Of a stretch of DNA of 58,547 nucleotides, positions 51,198-58,547 are shown in pieces (positions within the stretch are counted from its first letter, which is position 1; each line of letters begins with the position of its first letter). The stretch comes from Actinomycetota bacterium (GTDB lineage: Bacteria > Actinomycetota > Thermoleophilia > Gaiellales > Gaiellaceae), in the NCBI GenBank assembly GCA_005885125.1, contig VAXU01000163.1, forward strand, positions 1-58,547. Reading direction: 5' to 3'. Under the pieces are notes generated by a model, which saw only the letters and a program-made list of their open reading frames with translations, made no database searches and was not told the origin of the DNA. The translations under genes were made by a program, and so were the position numbers.

Positions 51198-52520
51198 TCA
51201 GTTGTTGTCGCGCTTTCGACGGAGATATCCCTTTTTCGTGACCTGCCGAGGCGGGAACCCTGCCAGAGATTCGGGAGGCACATCATCGGTGATGTACGAA
51301 CCACCCGCAATCCATGCGTCGTCCCCGATCTCGACCGGCGCCTGGAACCCATTCTGGATGCCGGTCCTGACGTTGCGGCCGATCGTGGTCTTGCCCTTCG
51401 GGCGGCCGGGCTCATGGGGATAGTTCGCCGTGATCGAGCCCGCACCGATGTTGGTGTCCGCCCCGACTTCGGCGTCACCGAGGTAGGAAAGGTGCGGCAC
51501 CTTCGTGCGCTCGCCGACCTGCGCGTTCTTGAGCTCGACGAAGGTTCCCGCCTTTGCTCCGGCAGCGAGTGTCGTCCCGGGACGGAGGTAGCAGAACGGG
51601 CCGACCAGGACGTCACGGCCGATCTCCGCGTCGACCGCGACGACGTGCGGTCCGACCTGCGCACCGGCGGCGACGCGGGTGTGACCGCGCAGCACGGTGA
51701 ACGGATGGATCGTGCAGTCCGCCTCGAGCTCGACCTCGGCGTCGATCCACGTCGTCTGGGGGTCGACAATCGTGACGCCGGCGAGCATGTGCTCCCGGTT
51801 CACGCGCTCCCGCAAAGCGGCCGCCGCGTCGGCCAGCTCGACCCGCGTGTTCACGCCTTCGATCTCGTCGGGGTCGGGCGCCTTCATCACGCTCACATTG
51901 TCGCCGTCTTCGACCATGAAGCGCACGGCGTCGGTCAGATACAGCTCGCCCTGGACGTTCTTCGGCTCCAGGCGGTCGAGCGCGGGCCAGAGCCTGCCGG
52001 TCTCGAACACGTAGATCGACGAGTTGACCTCGCGGATCGCGAGCTGCTCCTCGGTCGCATCCCTGGCCTCCACGATCGCTTCCAGCGAGCCGTTGCCGTT
52101 CCGGACGACACGGCCGTACGCGCGCGGGTCCGCCGGCTCGAACGACAGGACGGTCGCGGACGCGTCTGAGTCGCGATGCTCGTCCACGAGTCGGCGCAGC
52201 AGGCCGGGAGTCAGGAGCGGATGGTCGGCCGAGACGATCAGCACCGCGTCTGCGTCCCCGACGAACGGTTTCGCGGATCGGACGGCGTCGCCGGTGCCGA
52301 GGGGCTCGTGCTGCACGGCGACGATGACGCCGTCGAAGGCATCGGCGGCAGCGGGTGAAGCGACGACGACGAGCGGTTTGACACCGAGCGGGCGCACGGC
52401 CTCCACGGCCCAGTCGGCGAGCCTGCGTCCGAGCAGCGGATGGAGGTGCTTCGGAGTCGCGGACTTCATCCGAGTCCCCTGTCCCGCGGCCATGACAACG
52501 GCTGCGAGTCTGCCGGTCAA
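51198..52520 (-). CDS. glmU: Bifunctional GlcN-1-P acetyltransferase/GlcNAc-1-P uridyltransferase
   Basis: A complete 440-residue enzyme making UDP-GlcNAc for peptidoglycan. The N-terminal uridyltransferase part has LAAVVMAAGQGTRMKSATPKHLHPLLG, QHEPLGTGDAV and EVNSSIYVFE. The C-terminal left-handed beta-helix acetyltransferase has VGPFCYLRPGT, FVELKNAQVG, VPHLSYLGDAEVG and GAGSITANY. The start is TTG at 52520, only 2 bases after the 3' end of tRNA-Gln; no other start upstream is possible without running into the tRNA. Confidence 0.95.
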   Translation of the reverse strand: MTGRLAAVVMAAGQGTRMKSATPKHLHPLLGRRLADWAVEAVRPLGVKPLVVVASPAAADAFDGVIVAVQHEPLGTGDAVRSAKPFVGDADAVLIVSADHPLLTPGLLRRLVDEHRDSDASATVLSFEPADPRAYGRVVRNGNGSLEAIVEARDATEEQLAIREVNSSIYVFETGRLWPALDRLEPKNVQGELYLTDAVRFMVEDGDNVSVMKAPDPDEIEGVNTRVELADAAAALRERVNREHMLAGVTIVDPQTTWIDAEVELEADCTIHPFTVLRGHTRVAAGAQVGPHVVAVDAEIGRDVLVGPFCYLRPGTTLAAGAKAGTFVELKNAQVGERTKVPHLSYLGDAEVGADTNIGAGSITANYPHEPGRPKGKTTIGRNVRTGIQNGFQAPVEIGDDAWIAGGSYITDDVPPESLAGFPPRQVTKKGYLRRKRDNN

Positions 52521-52522
52521 GG

Positions 52523-52593
52523 CTGGGGCGCCAGGATTCGAACCTGGGATCGCGGGACCAAAACCCGCTGCCTTACCACTTGGCTACGCCCCA
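52523..52593 (-). tRNA. tRNA-Gln (anticodon TTG)
   Basis: A full cloverleaf of 71 bases with acceptor arms TGGGGCG/CGCCCCA and discriminator G. The D-arm is GCC...GGC, the anticodon stem GCGGG/CCCGC holds loop TTTTGGT (anticodon TTG at 52561-52559), and the T-arm CCAGG/CCTGG has loop TTCGAAT. The CCA end is not encoded. It is co-oriented with glmU, which starts 2 bases downstream. Confidence 0.97.
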
Positions 52594-52659
52594 CCAACGC
52601 ACGTGTCGCTTGGAGTGTGGCAGCACTTCGGAGGCGTTGCGGACGGCTACGCCCCAGAG

Positions 52660-53028
52660 CTACGTGCGGCGAAGGTCCGAGAAAAGGTAGACGAGGGCGA
52701 CAATGGCGAACAGTCCGACGAGCACGAGGGCAATCACGCCCACCACGAACGCGAGGATGACGACGAGCAGGGCCATCACCTGCGACGCGGCCACGATCCA
52801 CAGGATCTGACGACCCGCATCCCAGTTGATGCGCTCGCGCAGCGACATGTACAGGAGCAAGACGAGCGCGGCGATCACGACCACCGTCCACCGCGAGATG
52901 TCGCCGCGAACGGCGACGACGATTCCCTCGAGAACGGCGATCCAGAGCGCGAGGCGCAAGCGACGCTCCCGCAACCAGCGGCTTGCGCGAGAGGAGTGTG
53001 CCTCGATCACGGGATGCTCGCGCAACAC
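52660..53028 (-). CDS. Three-helix membrane protein of unknown function
   Basis: A 122-residue protein with a basic N terminus (RASRWLRERRLRL) and hydrophobic segments at about residues 27-40, 47-62 and 78-115 (the last probably two helices, VMALLVVILAFVVGVIALVL and further). GTG start, 4 bases behind the ispE stop, so co-transcribed with ispE. The position between ispE and tRNA-Gln/glmU suggests an envelope-related role, but nothing specific can be read. Confidence 0.78.
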   Translation of the reverse strand: MLREHPVIEAHSSRASRWLRERRLRLALWIAVLEGIVVAVRGDISRWTVVVIAALVLLLYMSLRERINWDAGRQILWIVAASQVMALLVVILAFVVGVIALVLVGLFAIVALVYLFSDLRRT

Positions 53029-53032
53029 GACG

Positions 53033-53845
53033 TCAAACGTACCACGCCGGTACCGTGAGCCATGTTCGCCCCTGCCGTGCGATCCGACTTTCCGCCCGGG
53101 TCGCGGCGTCGCGATGGTGAAACAGGCCGTACACCGCCGGGCCCGCCCCGGTCACGTCCGCGCGGAAGGCGCCGAGGGCGCGGAGCTCCTCGGCAAGCGG
53201 CGACGAGGCGATGTCGTTCGGCGGCAGCGTGGCAAGGTCGCGTGGACGGCCGACCGCATGCAGCGCGTCGACGAGCGCCGCGCGGCGTTCCTCGAAGCGG
53301 TCCGCGCCGTTGCGCTCGTCGAATCGCCGGTAGACGTCCGCCGTCGAGCCCTTCGTCGCGCCGCGCGGAAGGACGAGCAGGATCCAGTAGTCCTGGGGAA
53401 GCTCGATCGGCTGGAGCTCCGTGCCGGTACCCGTGCCGAGCTGCGGGCCGTCGCGAAGGAAGAAGGGCACGTCGGCACCGAGCCGCGCTCCGAGCTCGTC
53501 GAGTCGGCCTGTGGACACCGGCTTGCTGAGGAGCTCGTTGCCCAGGCGCAGCGCCGTGGCGGCGTCGGCGCTGCCGCCGCCGAGACCCGCGGCGACCGGT
53601 ATGCGCTTCGTGATCCGGGCGGCGAGCTTGACGTCGCCGTTCGCGGTCAGTTCTCCCAAGGCGCGTGCCACGAGCGTGTCGCCGGCGAAGCCGGTGACCT
53701 CCGTGCGCTCGGCAACACGCACCTCGACGCGATCCGCGAGCGCGATGCGCTGATACACGGTCGCGACCTCGTGCATGCCGTCCGGACCCCGCGGGCCGAC
53801 GACGAGCGCGAGGTTGAGTTTCGCCGCCGCGACGCCTCGCTTCAC
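53033..53845 (-). CDS. ispE: 4-diphosphocytidyl-2-C-methyl-D-erythritol kinase
   Basis: A 270-residue GHMP kinase of the MEP isoprenoid pathway. The substrate-binding start is AAAKLNLALVVGPRGPDGMHEV, the ATP-binding GHMP motif is PVAAGLGGGSADAATAL, and the C-terminal VTGAGPAVYGLF supplies the third motif. In the usual RPDGYHE motif the Tyr is Met here. The stop of ksgA overlaps its ATG (ATGA). The order ksgA-ispE-glmU-prs is shared with Bacillus. Confidence 0.93.
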   Translation of the reverse strand: MKRGVAAAKLNLALVVGPRGPDGMHEVATVYQRIALADRVEVRVAERTEVTGFAGDTLVARALGELTANGDVKLAARITKRIPVAAGLGGGSADAATALRLGNELLSKPVSTGRLDELGARLGADVPFFLRDGPQLGTGTGTELQPIELPQDYWILLVLPRGATKGSTADVYRRFDERNGADRFEERRAALVDALHAVGRPRDLATLPPNDIASSPLAEELRALGAFRADVTGAGPAVYGLFHHRDAATRAESRIARQGRTWLTVPAWYV

Positions 53846-54618
53846 GGAAGTGCCCGTGCGAGCGTGACGAACTCCGGCGGCGGGAGCTCCTCCGCACGCG
53901 TCGCGGGAGGACGGCCAACCGTTTCGAGAGCGCGGACGGCGTCCGCTCGCGCGGCGAGCCCGCTGAGCTCGACCGAATTCGCGAGCGTCTTGCGGCGGTG
54001 CGCAAACGACGCCTCGACGACGCGCTTGACGCGAGCGTAGTCCCGGAGAAGACCCGTCCGCCGAAACGCGACAAGTGCGGAGTCGACCTTGGGCTGCGGC
54101 CGGAACACCGTGCGTCCGACCGCGTGAAACCCCGTTCGCTCCGCGGTCAGCTGCACGAGCACCGACACGGCGCCGTACGCCTTCGTCGACGGCCGTGCGA
54201 ACAGCCGGTCGGCAACCTCACGCTGGAGCATCACGCACCAGAGCTCGAGCTCCGGCAGCCGGTCGAGGCTCTCGACGATGATCGGCGTCGCGACGTTGTA
54301 CGGCAGGTTGGCGACGAGTTTCCGTGCGCCGGGAGCCGCGGCCGCGAGGTCGAGCTCGAGCGCGTCGCCGAACCGGAGCTCGACGTTCGGTCTGCCCGCG
54401 AGCCGTTCGCCCAGCTGAGACTCGAGCGAGCGGTCGAGCTCGACCGCGTAGACCCGCTCGACGCGATCGGCGAGATACGTCGTGAGGACGCCGAGGCCCG
54501 GCCCGATCTCGAGCACGACGTCGTCCGCCTCCAGCTCGGCGAGCCGCCCGATCACGCCGAGGATGTTGTCGTCCACGAGGAAGTGCTGGCCCAGCTGCTT
54601 CTTCGCGAAAGCGTTCAT
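53842..54618 (-). CDS. ksgA: 16S rRNA dimethyladenosine transferase
   Basis: A 258-residue enzyme that dimethylates two adjacent adenines in helix 45 of 16S rRNA. KKQLGQHFLVDDNI at the N terminus, motif I EIGPGLGVLT, YAVELDRSLES, and the catalytic NLPYN motif (KLVANLPYNVATPII) are all present, followed by VMLQREVADRL and PQPKVDSALV. The ATG overlaps the tatD stop (ATGA) and the stop overlaps the ispE start, so the chain of overlaps continues. Confidence 0.96.
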   Translation of the reverse strand: MNAFAKKQLGQHFLVDDNILGVIGRLAELEADDVVLEIGPGLGVLTTYLADRVERVYAVELDRSLESQLGERLAGRPNVELRFGDALELDLAAAAPGARKLVANLPYNVATPIIVESLDRLPELELWCVMLQREVADRLFARPSTKAYGAVSVLVQLTAERTGFHAVGRTVFRPQPKVDSALVAFRRTGLLRDYARVKRVVEASFAHRRKTLANSVELSGLAARADAVRALETVGRPPATRAEELPPPEFVTLARALP

Positions 54619-55340
54619 GGGAGCGAGAAGAGTGCGGCGGCGTTCGCGTCGATCTGCGCCGCGAGCTCGTCGGCGGCCTCGCCGCGGGCTTCCGCGAGCG
54701 CGGCGACGGTGTGCACGACGTGTGCCGGCTCGTTGGGCCTCCCGCGCACGGGTTGCGGCGAGAGGTACGGGCAGTCGGTCTCAGCGAGCAGCAGCCCGGC
54801 AGGAACACGTGTCGCCGCCTCGCGGAGGTCGTCCGCCTTCGGGTAGGTCACATTGCCGGCGAACGACACGTAGTAGCCGCGGTCGAGGGCGACGGGCAAG
54901 AGCTCCGGTGACGAGAAGCAGTGGAGGAGGACCTTGCCTCGGAACCCGTCGAGCATCTGCGCGGTCTCGTCGGCCGCGGCGCGACTGTGGATCACGACCG
55001 GCTTCCCGAGCTCGGCGGCAAGGTCGAGCTGCGCGGCGAAGACGCGGCGTTGCTCGTCTCGCGGCGCGTAGTCGCGGAAGAAGTCGAGCCCGATCTCGCC
55101 GACGGCAACGGCCTCGGCCGTGACCACGCGCCGCGGGTCTTCCCCGTCCGCCGCCTGGTGAGGATGGACGCCGGCGGCGACGTACACCCCGTCCTCCCGC
55201 TCCGCGATCTCGCGCGTCGCCCGGGCGGAGACGAGCCCCGATCCGATCGCGATCACGCGCTGCACGCCGGCGGCACGCGCTCGTTCGAGTGCGCCCGTGG
55301 CGTCCTCCAGCGCATCGAGGTGCGCGTGCGTGTCGATCAC
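54615..55340 (-). CDS. tatD: TatD-family metal-dependent DNase
   Basis: A 241-residue hydrolase of the TatD/YcfH family (3'-5' DNase activity is known for members). Metal motifs: [10 protein letters not shown] at the N terminus, [26 protein letters not shown] and [15 protein letters not shown] start overlapping the metG stop (GTGA); the stop overlaps the ksgA ATG. The metG-tatD-ksgA order is the same as metS-yabD-ksgA in Bacillus. Confidence 0.94.
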   Translation of the reverse strand: MIDTHAHLDALEDATGALERARAAGVQRVIAIGSGLVSARATREIAEREDGVYVAAGVHPHQAADGEDPRRVVTAEAVAVGEIGLDFFRDYAPRDEQRRVFAAQLDLAAELGKPVVIHSRAAADETAQMLDGFRGKVLLHCFSSPELLPVALDRGYYVSFAGNVTYPKADDLREAATRVPAGLLLAETDCPYLSPQPVRGRPNEPAHVVHTVAALAEARGEAADELAAQIDANAAALFSLP

Positions 55341-57154
55341 GAGGAGGCCATGCGCGCGAGCTCCTCTTCGACGACGCTCGGCTCGAGCTTCTTGAACAGC
55401 GGCCGCGGCTCGCCGAGCTGCTGTCCGGCCGGAAGCTCGCTCGGCGCCCACGCCCCCACCCAGGACTCGTACTCTCCGGTCAGGATCGGATGCGTGGAGC
55501 CGTCGTCCTCGACGATGTCGCGGAGCTCGAGGGGGCCCGCGAGCCAGCCGTCGTAGCCGAGCAGCTCGTGCAGCGTCTGCGAGCTGAACGGGACGAACGG
55601 CGTGAACAGGATCTTGAGATTGTCGACGCACTGCAGCGCGACATAGAGGATCGTTCCCGCACGCTCGCTATCTGACTTGATCACGGCCCAGGGAGCCTGG
55701 TCCGAGATGTACTGGTTCGCAAGGCTGGACACGCGCATCGCTTCGGCGAGAGCGTTCCTGAATCGTTCTTGCTCGATCAGCTCCCCCACGCTCTCGAACC
55801 CCGCGGCGACGCCGTCGAGCACCGCACGGTCGGCGTCAGTGAGCTCGCCGGGAAGCGGGACAGACCCGAAATTGCGATAGGCGTTGGTCAGTGTCCGGTT
55901 GACGAGGTTTCCCCAGTTCGCGAGCAGCTCGTCGTTGTTGCGACGGACGAACTCGGCCCACGTGAAGTCCGTGTCCTGCAGCTCGGGGCCGCCGGCCGTG
56001 AGGAAGTAGCGCACCGGGTCCGGGTCGTACCGGTCGAGCACGTCGCGCACGTAGATCGCCACCGCACGACTGGTCGAGAGCTGCTTGCCCTCCATGGTCA
56101 GGAACTCGCTGGCGACGACGTCGTCCGGGAGGTGCAGAGGCGTGCCGGCGCCGAGCGCACCGCCCCTGCCGTAGCCGAGCAGCATCGCCGGCCAGATGAT
56201 CGTGTGGAAGACGATGTTGTCCTTGCCCATGAAATACGCGTGGTGGGCGTCGGGGGTCTGCCACCACTCGCGCCACGAGTCGGGCTCCCCGCGGTTCGCG
56301 GCGCACTCGACCGCCGCGCTCAGGTACCCGATCACGGCGTCGAACCACACATAGATTCGTTTCGTCTCCTCCGGATAGCCCTCGACCGGCACGGGGACGC
56401 CCCAGTCGATGTCGCGTGTCATCGCCCGCGGCTTCAGCCCGTCGACGAGTGCGAGCGAGAAGTTCCGGACGTTCGGACGCCAGTGCGTCTTCGATTCGAT
56501 CCACGGACGTAATCGATCCGCGAACGCGGGCAGGTTGAGGAAGAGGTGCTTCGTCTCGCGGAACTCAGGCGTCGAGCCGTCGATGATCGAACGAGGGTTG
56601 ATCAGGTCGACCGGATCGAGCTGGTTTCCGCAGTTGTCGCACTGATCGCCGCGCGCTTCCGGGAACCCGCAGATCGGACACGTGCCCTCGATGTATCGAT
56701 CCGGAAGGGTGTTTCCAGTCGCCGCGGAGAACGCTCCCAGGGTCGTCTGCTCGATCAGCCAGCCGTGCTCGTAGAGCGTGCGGAACAGGTCCTGGGTCAC
56801 GCGCGCGTGGTTGCGCGTGGTGGTGCGCGTGAAGCAGTCGTACGTGATCCCGAGATCACGCAGATCCTCGCGCGTCGCTCGGCTGTAGCGATCGGCAATC
56901 TCACGCGGCGAGACGCCCTCCCTGTCGGCAGCGACCATCGTCGGCGTGCCGTGCTCGTCCGTCCCGCTCACCATCAGGACGTCGTTGCCCTTGAGCCGGT
57001 GGTACCGCGCGAAGATGTCCGCGGGCACCGCGAAGCCGACCACGTGGCCCAGATGCCGCGGCCCGCTCGCGTACGGCCACGCCGGCGCGACGAGGACCTT
57101 GTTGCGCTGCCGCTTCTCCAACGGTCGGCTCCTGTTCGAACGCTCTGCTGTCAC
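55337..57154 (-). CDS. metG: Methionyl-tRNA synthetase
   Basis: A 605-residue class I aminoacyl-tRNA synthetase. The HIGH-type motif is [12 protein letters not shown]; the zinc-binding [17 protein letters not shown] lies in the connective peptide; [12 protein letters not shown] and [15 protein letters not shown] follow; KMSKS is replaced by EGKQLSTSR, a known KxSxS variant. The C-terminal anticodon-binding domain is complete ([16 protein letters not shown]). The first codons ([19 protein letters not shown]) are poorly conserved; the 5' end is overlapped by the open frame of the upstream M23 gene. Confidence 0.95.
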   Translation of the reverse strand: MTAERSNRSRPLEKRQRNKVLVAPAWPYASGPRHLGHVVGFAVPADIFARYHRLKGNDVLMVSGTDEHGTPTMVAADREGVSPREIADRYSRATREDLRDLGITYDCFTRTTTRNHARVTQDLFRTLYEHGWLIEQTTLGAFSAATGNTLPDRYIEGTCPICGFPEARGDQCDNCGNQLDPVDLINPRSIIDGSTPEFRETKHLFLNLPAFADRLRPWIESKTHWRPNVRNFSLALVDGLKPRAMTRDIDWGVPVPVEGYPEETKRIYVWFDAVIGYLSAAVECAANRGEPDSWREWWQTPDAHHAYFMGKDNIVFHTIIWPAMLLGYGRGGALGAGTPLHLPDDVVASEFLTMEGKQLSTSRAVAIYVRDVLDRYDPDPVRYFLTAGGPELQDTDFTWAEFVRRNNDELLANWGNLVNRTLTNAYRNFGSVPLPGELTDADRAVLDGVAAGFESVGELIEQERFRNALAEAMRVSSLANQYISDQAPWAVIKSDSERAGTILYVALQCVDNLKILFTPFVPFSSQTLHELLGYDGWLAGPLELRDIVEDDGSTHPILTGEYESWVGAWAPSELPAGQQLGEPRPLFKKLEPSVVEEELARMASS

Positions 57155-58364
57155 CGATGATACGAGGCGGTTGCCGCTTGCCTCGGAATCGGCGGTGGAT
57201 CAGAGCCGCCGCCAGCAACGCACAGAGCGCGGCTGCGATCGTGGGCAGGACGTGGTGCGGCCTGTTGCTCGAGGTTTCCGCCGCCGACGGCGTGGGCGAC
57301 AACCGCGCGTGAGTCCTCAGTTGGAGGTGAGGGATCACCACCGGCGCGAGCGATGTCACCGATCGGTGCGCCGACCTTCCCGCAGCCAGAGCCGGCGTGG
57401 TCGCGGCCTCCGTTGACGAGATCGGAGCTGAGCCTTCGGTCAAGGAGTCGATCGAATGATCGGGCACGAGGTCGTCGGCGGTTTCGAGCACGCGCGGCGA
57501 CGCCGGCGACGGAACGTCGACTGCGAGCGGAGCGTCGTTCGCGATCGACTCGATACCGCCCGCGGACTCGGACGTCACAGCCTCCTCCGCCGGTGCCGCC
57601 TCGAATGGGCTAGCGGCGCCTGTCGTCTCCGAAACCGAGACTGGCGCCGGCACGGGCACCGCTGCGGGTGCAGCCGACGCCGCGGAGCTCGTCGCCTCCG
57701 CTTCAACGGACGTCGACGGCGTTTCAGGCACTCGAGCCAGCTCGGCCGCAGCGGCCGCAGGTTCGGACGGCGTGGCCGTCTCGGCCGTGACCGACGTGGG
57801 CGCCGGCTCGGTTGCAGCAGCCGGCGGCGCCGGCTGTTCGGAAACAGCTTGTTCCGCGGCGGGAGCGACGTCGCTGGGCGGAGCGACCGACGCCGGCACG
57901 GGCTCGACTGCCGCGCTCGACGTCTGCTCGACCGGCGCAGGCAAGAAGAGGAGCGGGTCGACGTAGCCCTGAGAGTTGCCCGCGACGCGCAGCCCGAAGT
58001 ACACGAACGACTCCGCGCCGGTTGTCCCGACGATCGCACCCTCTGTCACCGGTGCGCCGCGCGCGACGGCGATCGAGCCGAGGTGGAGGAGCGTTGCTGA
58101 GTACCCGAACGGCGTCTCGATCGCGATCGTCTTACCGCCACCCGGAACCGAGCCGGAGAAAGTGACGGTTCCGTCGGCCGGCGCGTGCACGGGTGTGCCC
58201 TCCGCTGCGCCGATGTCGATCCCGCGGTGCTGGCCACCCGCGTATGGATGCGCTGGATCGAAGGCGAAAGGACGCAGCACGGGCCCGTCTACAGGCCACG
58301 TCCACGCACGGGCAGACGCGGGAAGAGCAAGGACGCAGAGCAGCACGACCGCGAATCGGCGCAT
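56901..58364 (-). CDS. Exported M23 (LytM) peptidase-like protein with a long linker and a C-terminal anchor
   Basis: Signal peptide (residues 1-20), then a LytM/M23 domain ([46 protein letters not shown]). HxxxD is present, but the final HxH reads YFGLRV, so catalysis is doubtful. About 200 residues of Ala/Pro/Ser/Thr/Glu linker follow, then a helix ([17 protein letters not shown]) and a basic tail ([11 protein letters not shown]). Beyond about 57160 the frame runs on for some 85 codons inside metG in another phase and has no protein character. A one-base shift near 57160 would stop at TGA about 57148, so the true end is probably there. GGAGG precedes the ATG. Confidence 0.8.
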   Translation of the reverse strand: MRRFAVVLLCVLALPASARAWTWPVDGPVLRPFAFDPAHPYAGGQHRGIDIGAAEGTPVHAPADGTVTFSGSVPGGGKTIAIETPFGYSATLLHLGSIAVARGAPVTEGAIVGTTGAESFVYFGLRVAGNSQGYVDPLLFLPAPVEQTSSAAVEPVPASVAPPSDVAPAAEQAVSEQPAPPAAATEPAPTSVTAETATPSEPAAAAAELARVPETPSTSVEAEATSSAASAAPAAVPVPAPVSVSETTGAASPFEAAPAEEAVTSESAGGIESIANDAPLAVDVPSPASPRVLETADDLVPDHSIDSLTEGSAPISSTEAATTPALAAGRSAHRSVTSLAPVVIPHLQLRTHARLSPTPSAAETSSNRPHHVLPTIAAALCALLAAALIHRRFRGKRQPPRIIGDSRAFEQEPTVGEAAAQQGPRRAGVAVRERAAASGPRGRLRGARGHLRAVPPAQGQRRPDGERDGRARHADDGRCRQGGRLAA

Positions 58365-58410
58365 GGAGAACCTCCTTCGTTGTCAGAACGGCGAACGGGA
58401 TCGACGGTAC

Positions 58411-58425
58411 CGGCGAGGCTCGCCG
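58411..58425 (-). terminator. Small hairpin behind rsmI
   Basis: Arms CGGCGA/TCGCCG with loop GGC, nested in a wider AACGGCGA/TCGCCGTT pairing (58387-58427). It lies 14 bases behind the rsmI stop and before the M23 gene. Weak, no T-run. Confidence 0.35.
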
Positions 58426-58438
58426 TTGTCAATACTGG

Positions 58439-58547
58439 CTACAAAGTACGGCGGTAGAGCTCGTTCCGAGACGCACCGGTGAGACGCGCGACGATCTCGG
58501 CAGCGCGCCGCCGCGGCACGCCGACGGCCAAGAGCTCTGCGACCGCA
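58439..58547 (-). CDS. rsmI: 16S rRNA 2'-O-ribose methyltransferase RsmI, C-terminal end
   Basis: Only the last 35 codons are in the window: AVAELLAVGVPRRRAAEIVAR, then LTGASRNELYRRTL and stop. This helical end (R-x-A-A-E...LTG-x-x-RNELYR) is the signature of RsmI (YraL family), which methylates C1402 of 16S rRNA together with RsmH. In many bacteria rsmI lies next to metG, as here. The catalytic domain is outside the window. Confidence 0.82.
   Translation of the reverse strand, partial: AVAELLAVGVPRRRAAEIVARLTGASRNELYRRTL

Noticed and set aside
51107-51198. A fourth CTG start, for an N-terminally extended prs
   Set aside because: ATG 51106 gives a normal-length enzyme with all motifs, so a non-standard start is not needed, although the open upstream frame was noted.

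Overview
The window looks like a chromosomal segment of a high-GC actinobacterial lineage close to Thermoleophilia/Gaiellales. The evidence is the very high GC, the many GTG/TTG starts, stop/start overlaps of the ATGA/GTGA type, a short RpoD-type sigma factor, the mycobacterial-type CysO cysteine pathway, a 7-Fe ferredoxin and DUF501 next to ftsB. The lineage is an inference from gene content, not a database result. There is no rRNA, CRISPR array, integrase or insertion sequence. No gene-free stretch exceeds 300 bases; the largest, near 39.8-40.0 kb and 48.5-48.7 kb, are about 200 bases.

0-10 kb: a polar amino-acid ABC importer (ATPase truncated by the window edge, permease, binding protein), an acyl-CoA dehydrogenase, a DUF1326 protein, an amidohydrolase, an HxlR regulator, a methyltransferase, and the peptidase pair pepT/M20. 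10-13 kb: a secreted S53 protease, the primary-type sigma factor and a TPR protein. 13-16.6 kb: a tightly overlapping operon for protein-thiocarboxylate cysteine synthesis (rhodanese-MoeZ, CysO, methyltransferase, CysM, Mec). 16.6-26 kb: two blue-copper proteins, a CNNM/CorC protein, a metallo-beta-lactamase fold enzyme, a radical SAM protein, a LuxR-type two-component pair, a flavoprotein, a VOC protein and a 7-Fe ferredoxin. 26-33 kb: a Rieske protein and DUF309, then a long minus-strand overlapping operon of ccdA-ccmH-tlpA-L,D-transpeptidase-GDPD-PP2C phosphatase. 33-39.8 kb: small membrane proteins, PAP2, an HTH-receiver fusion, DUF501-ftsB, pyruvate kinase and a frameshifted phosphotransferase.

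40-58.5 kb is a conserved housekeeping block on the minus strand. In transcription order it is rsmI, M23 peptidase, metG, tatD, ksgA, ispE, a membrane protein, tRNA-Gln, glmU, prs, rplY and pth, then (after an MFS gene and a nuclease-like gene) mfd, a PrsA/SurA foldase, mazG and eno, with pyk and ftsB further on. This order resembles the metS-to-divIC region of Bacillus, which suggests ancestral synteny.

The main anomalies are these. Three genes have lost short internal segments: mfd lacks its helicase Walker A motif, the M20 peptidase lacks a metal-ligand segment, and the foldase lacks the rest of its signal peptide. Three genes have no ATG/GTG/TTG upstream of their conserved N terminus, and CTG is the best candidate start. 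glmU begins two bases after the 3' end of tRNA-Gln. Four families of palindromic repeats lie mostly just behind stop codons. Many first genes have a TAnnnT box 6-10 bases before the start codon, which points to leaderless transcripts.
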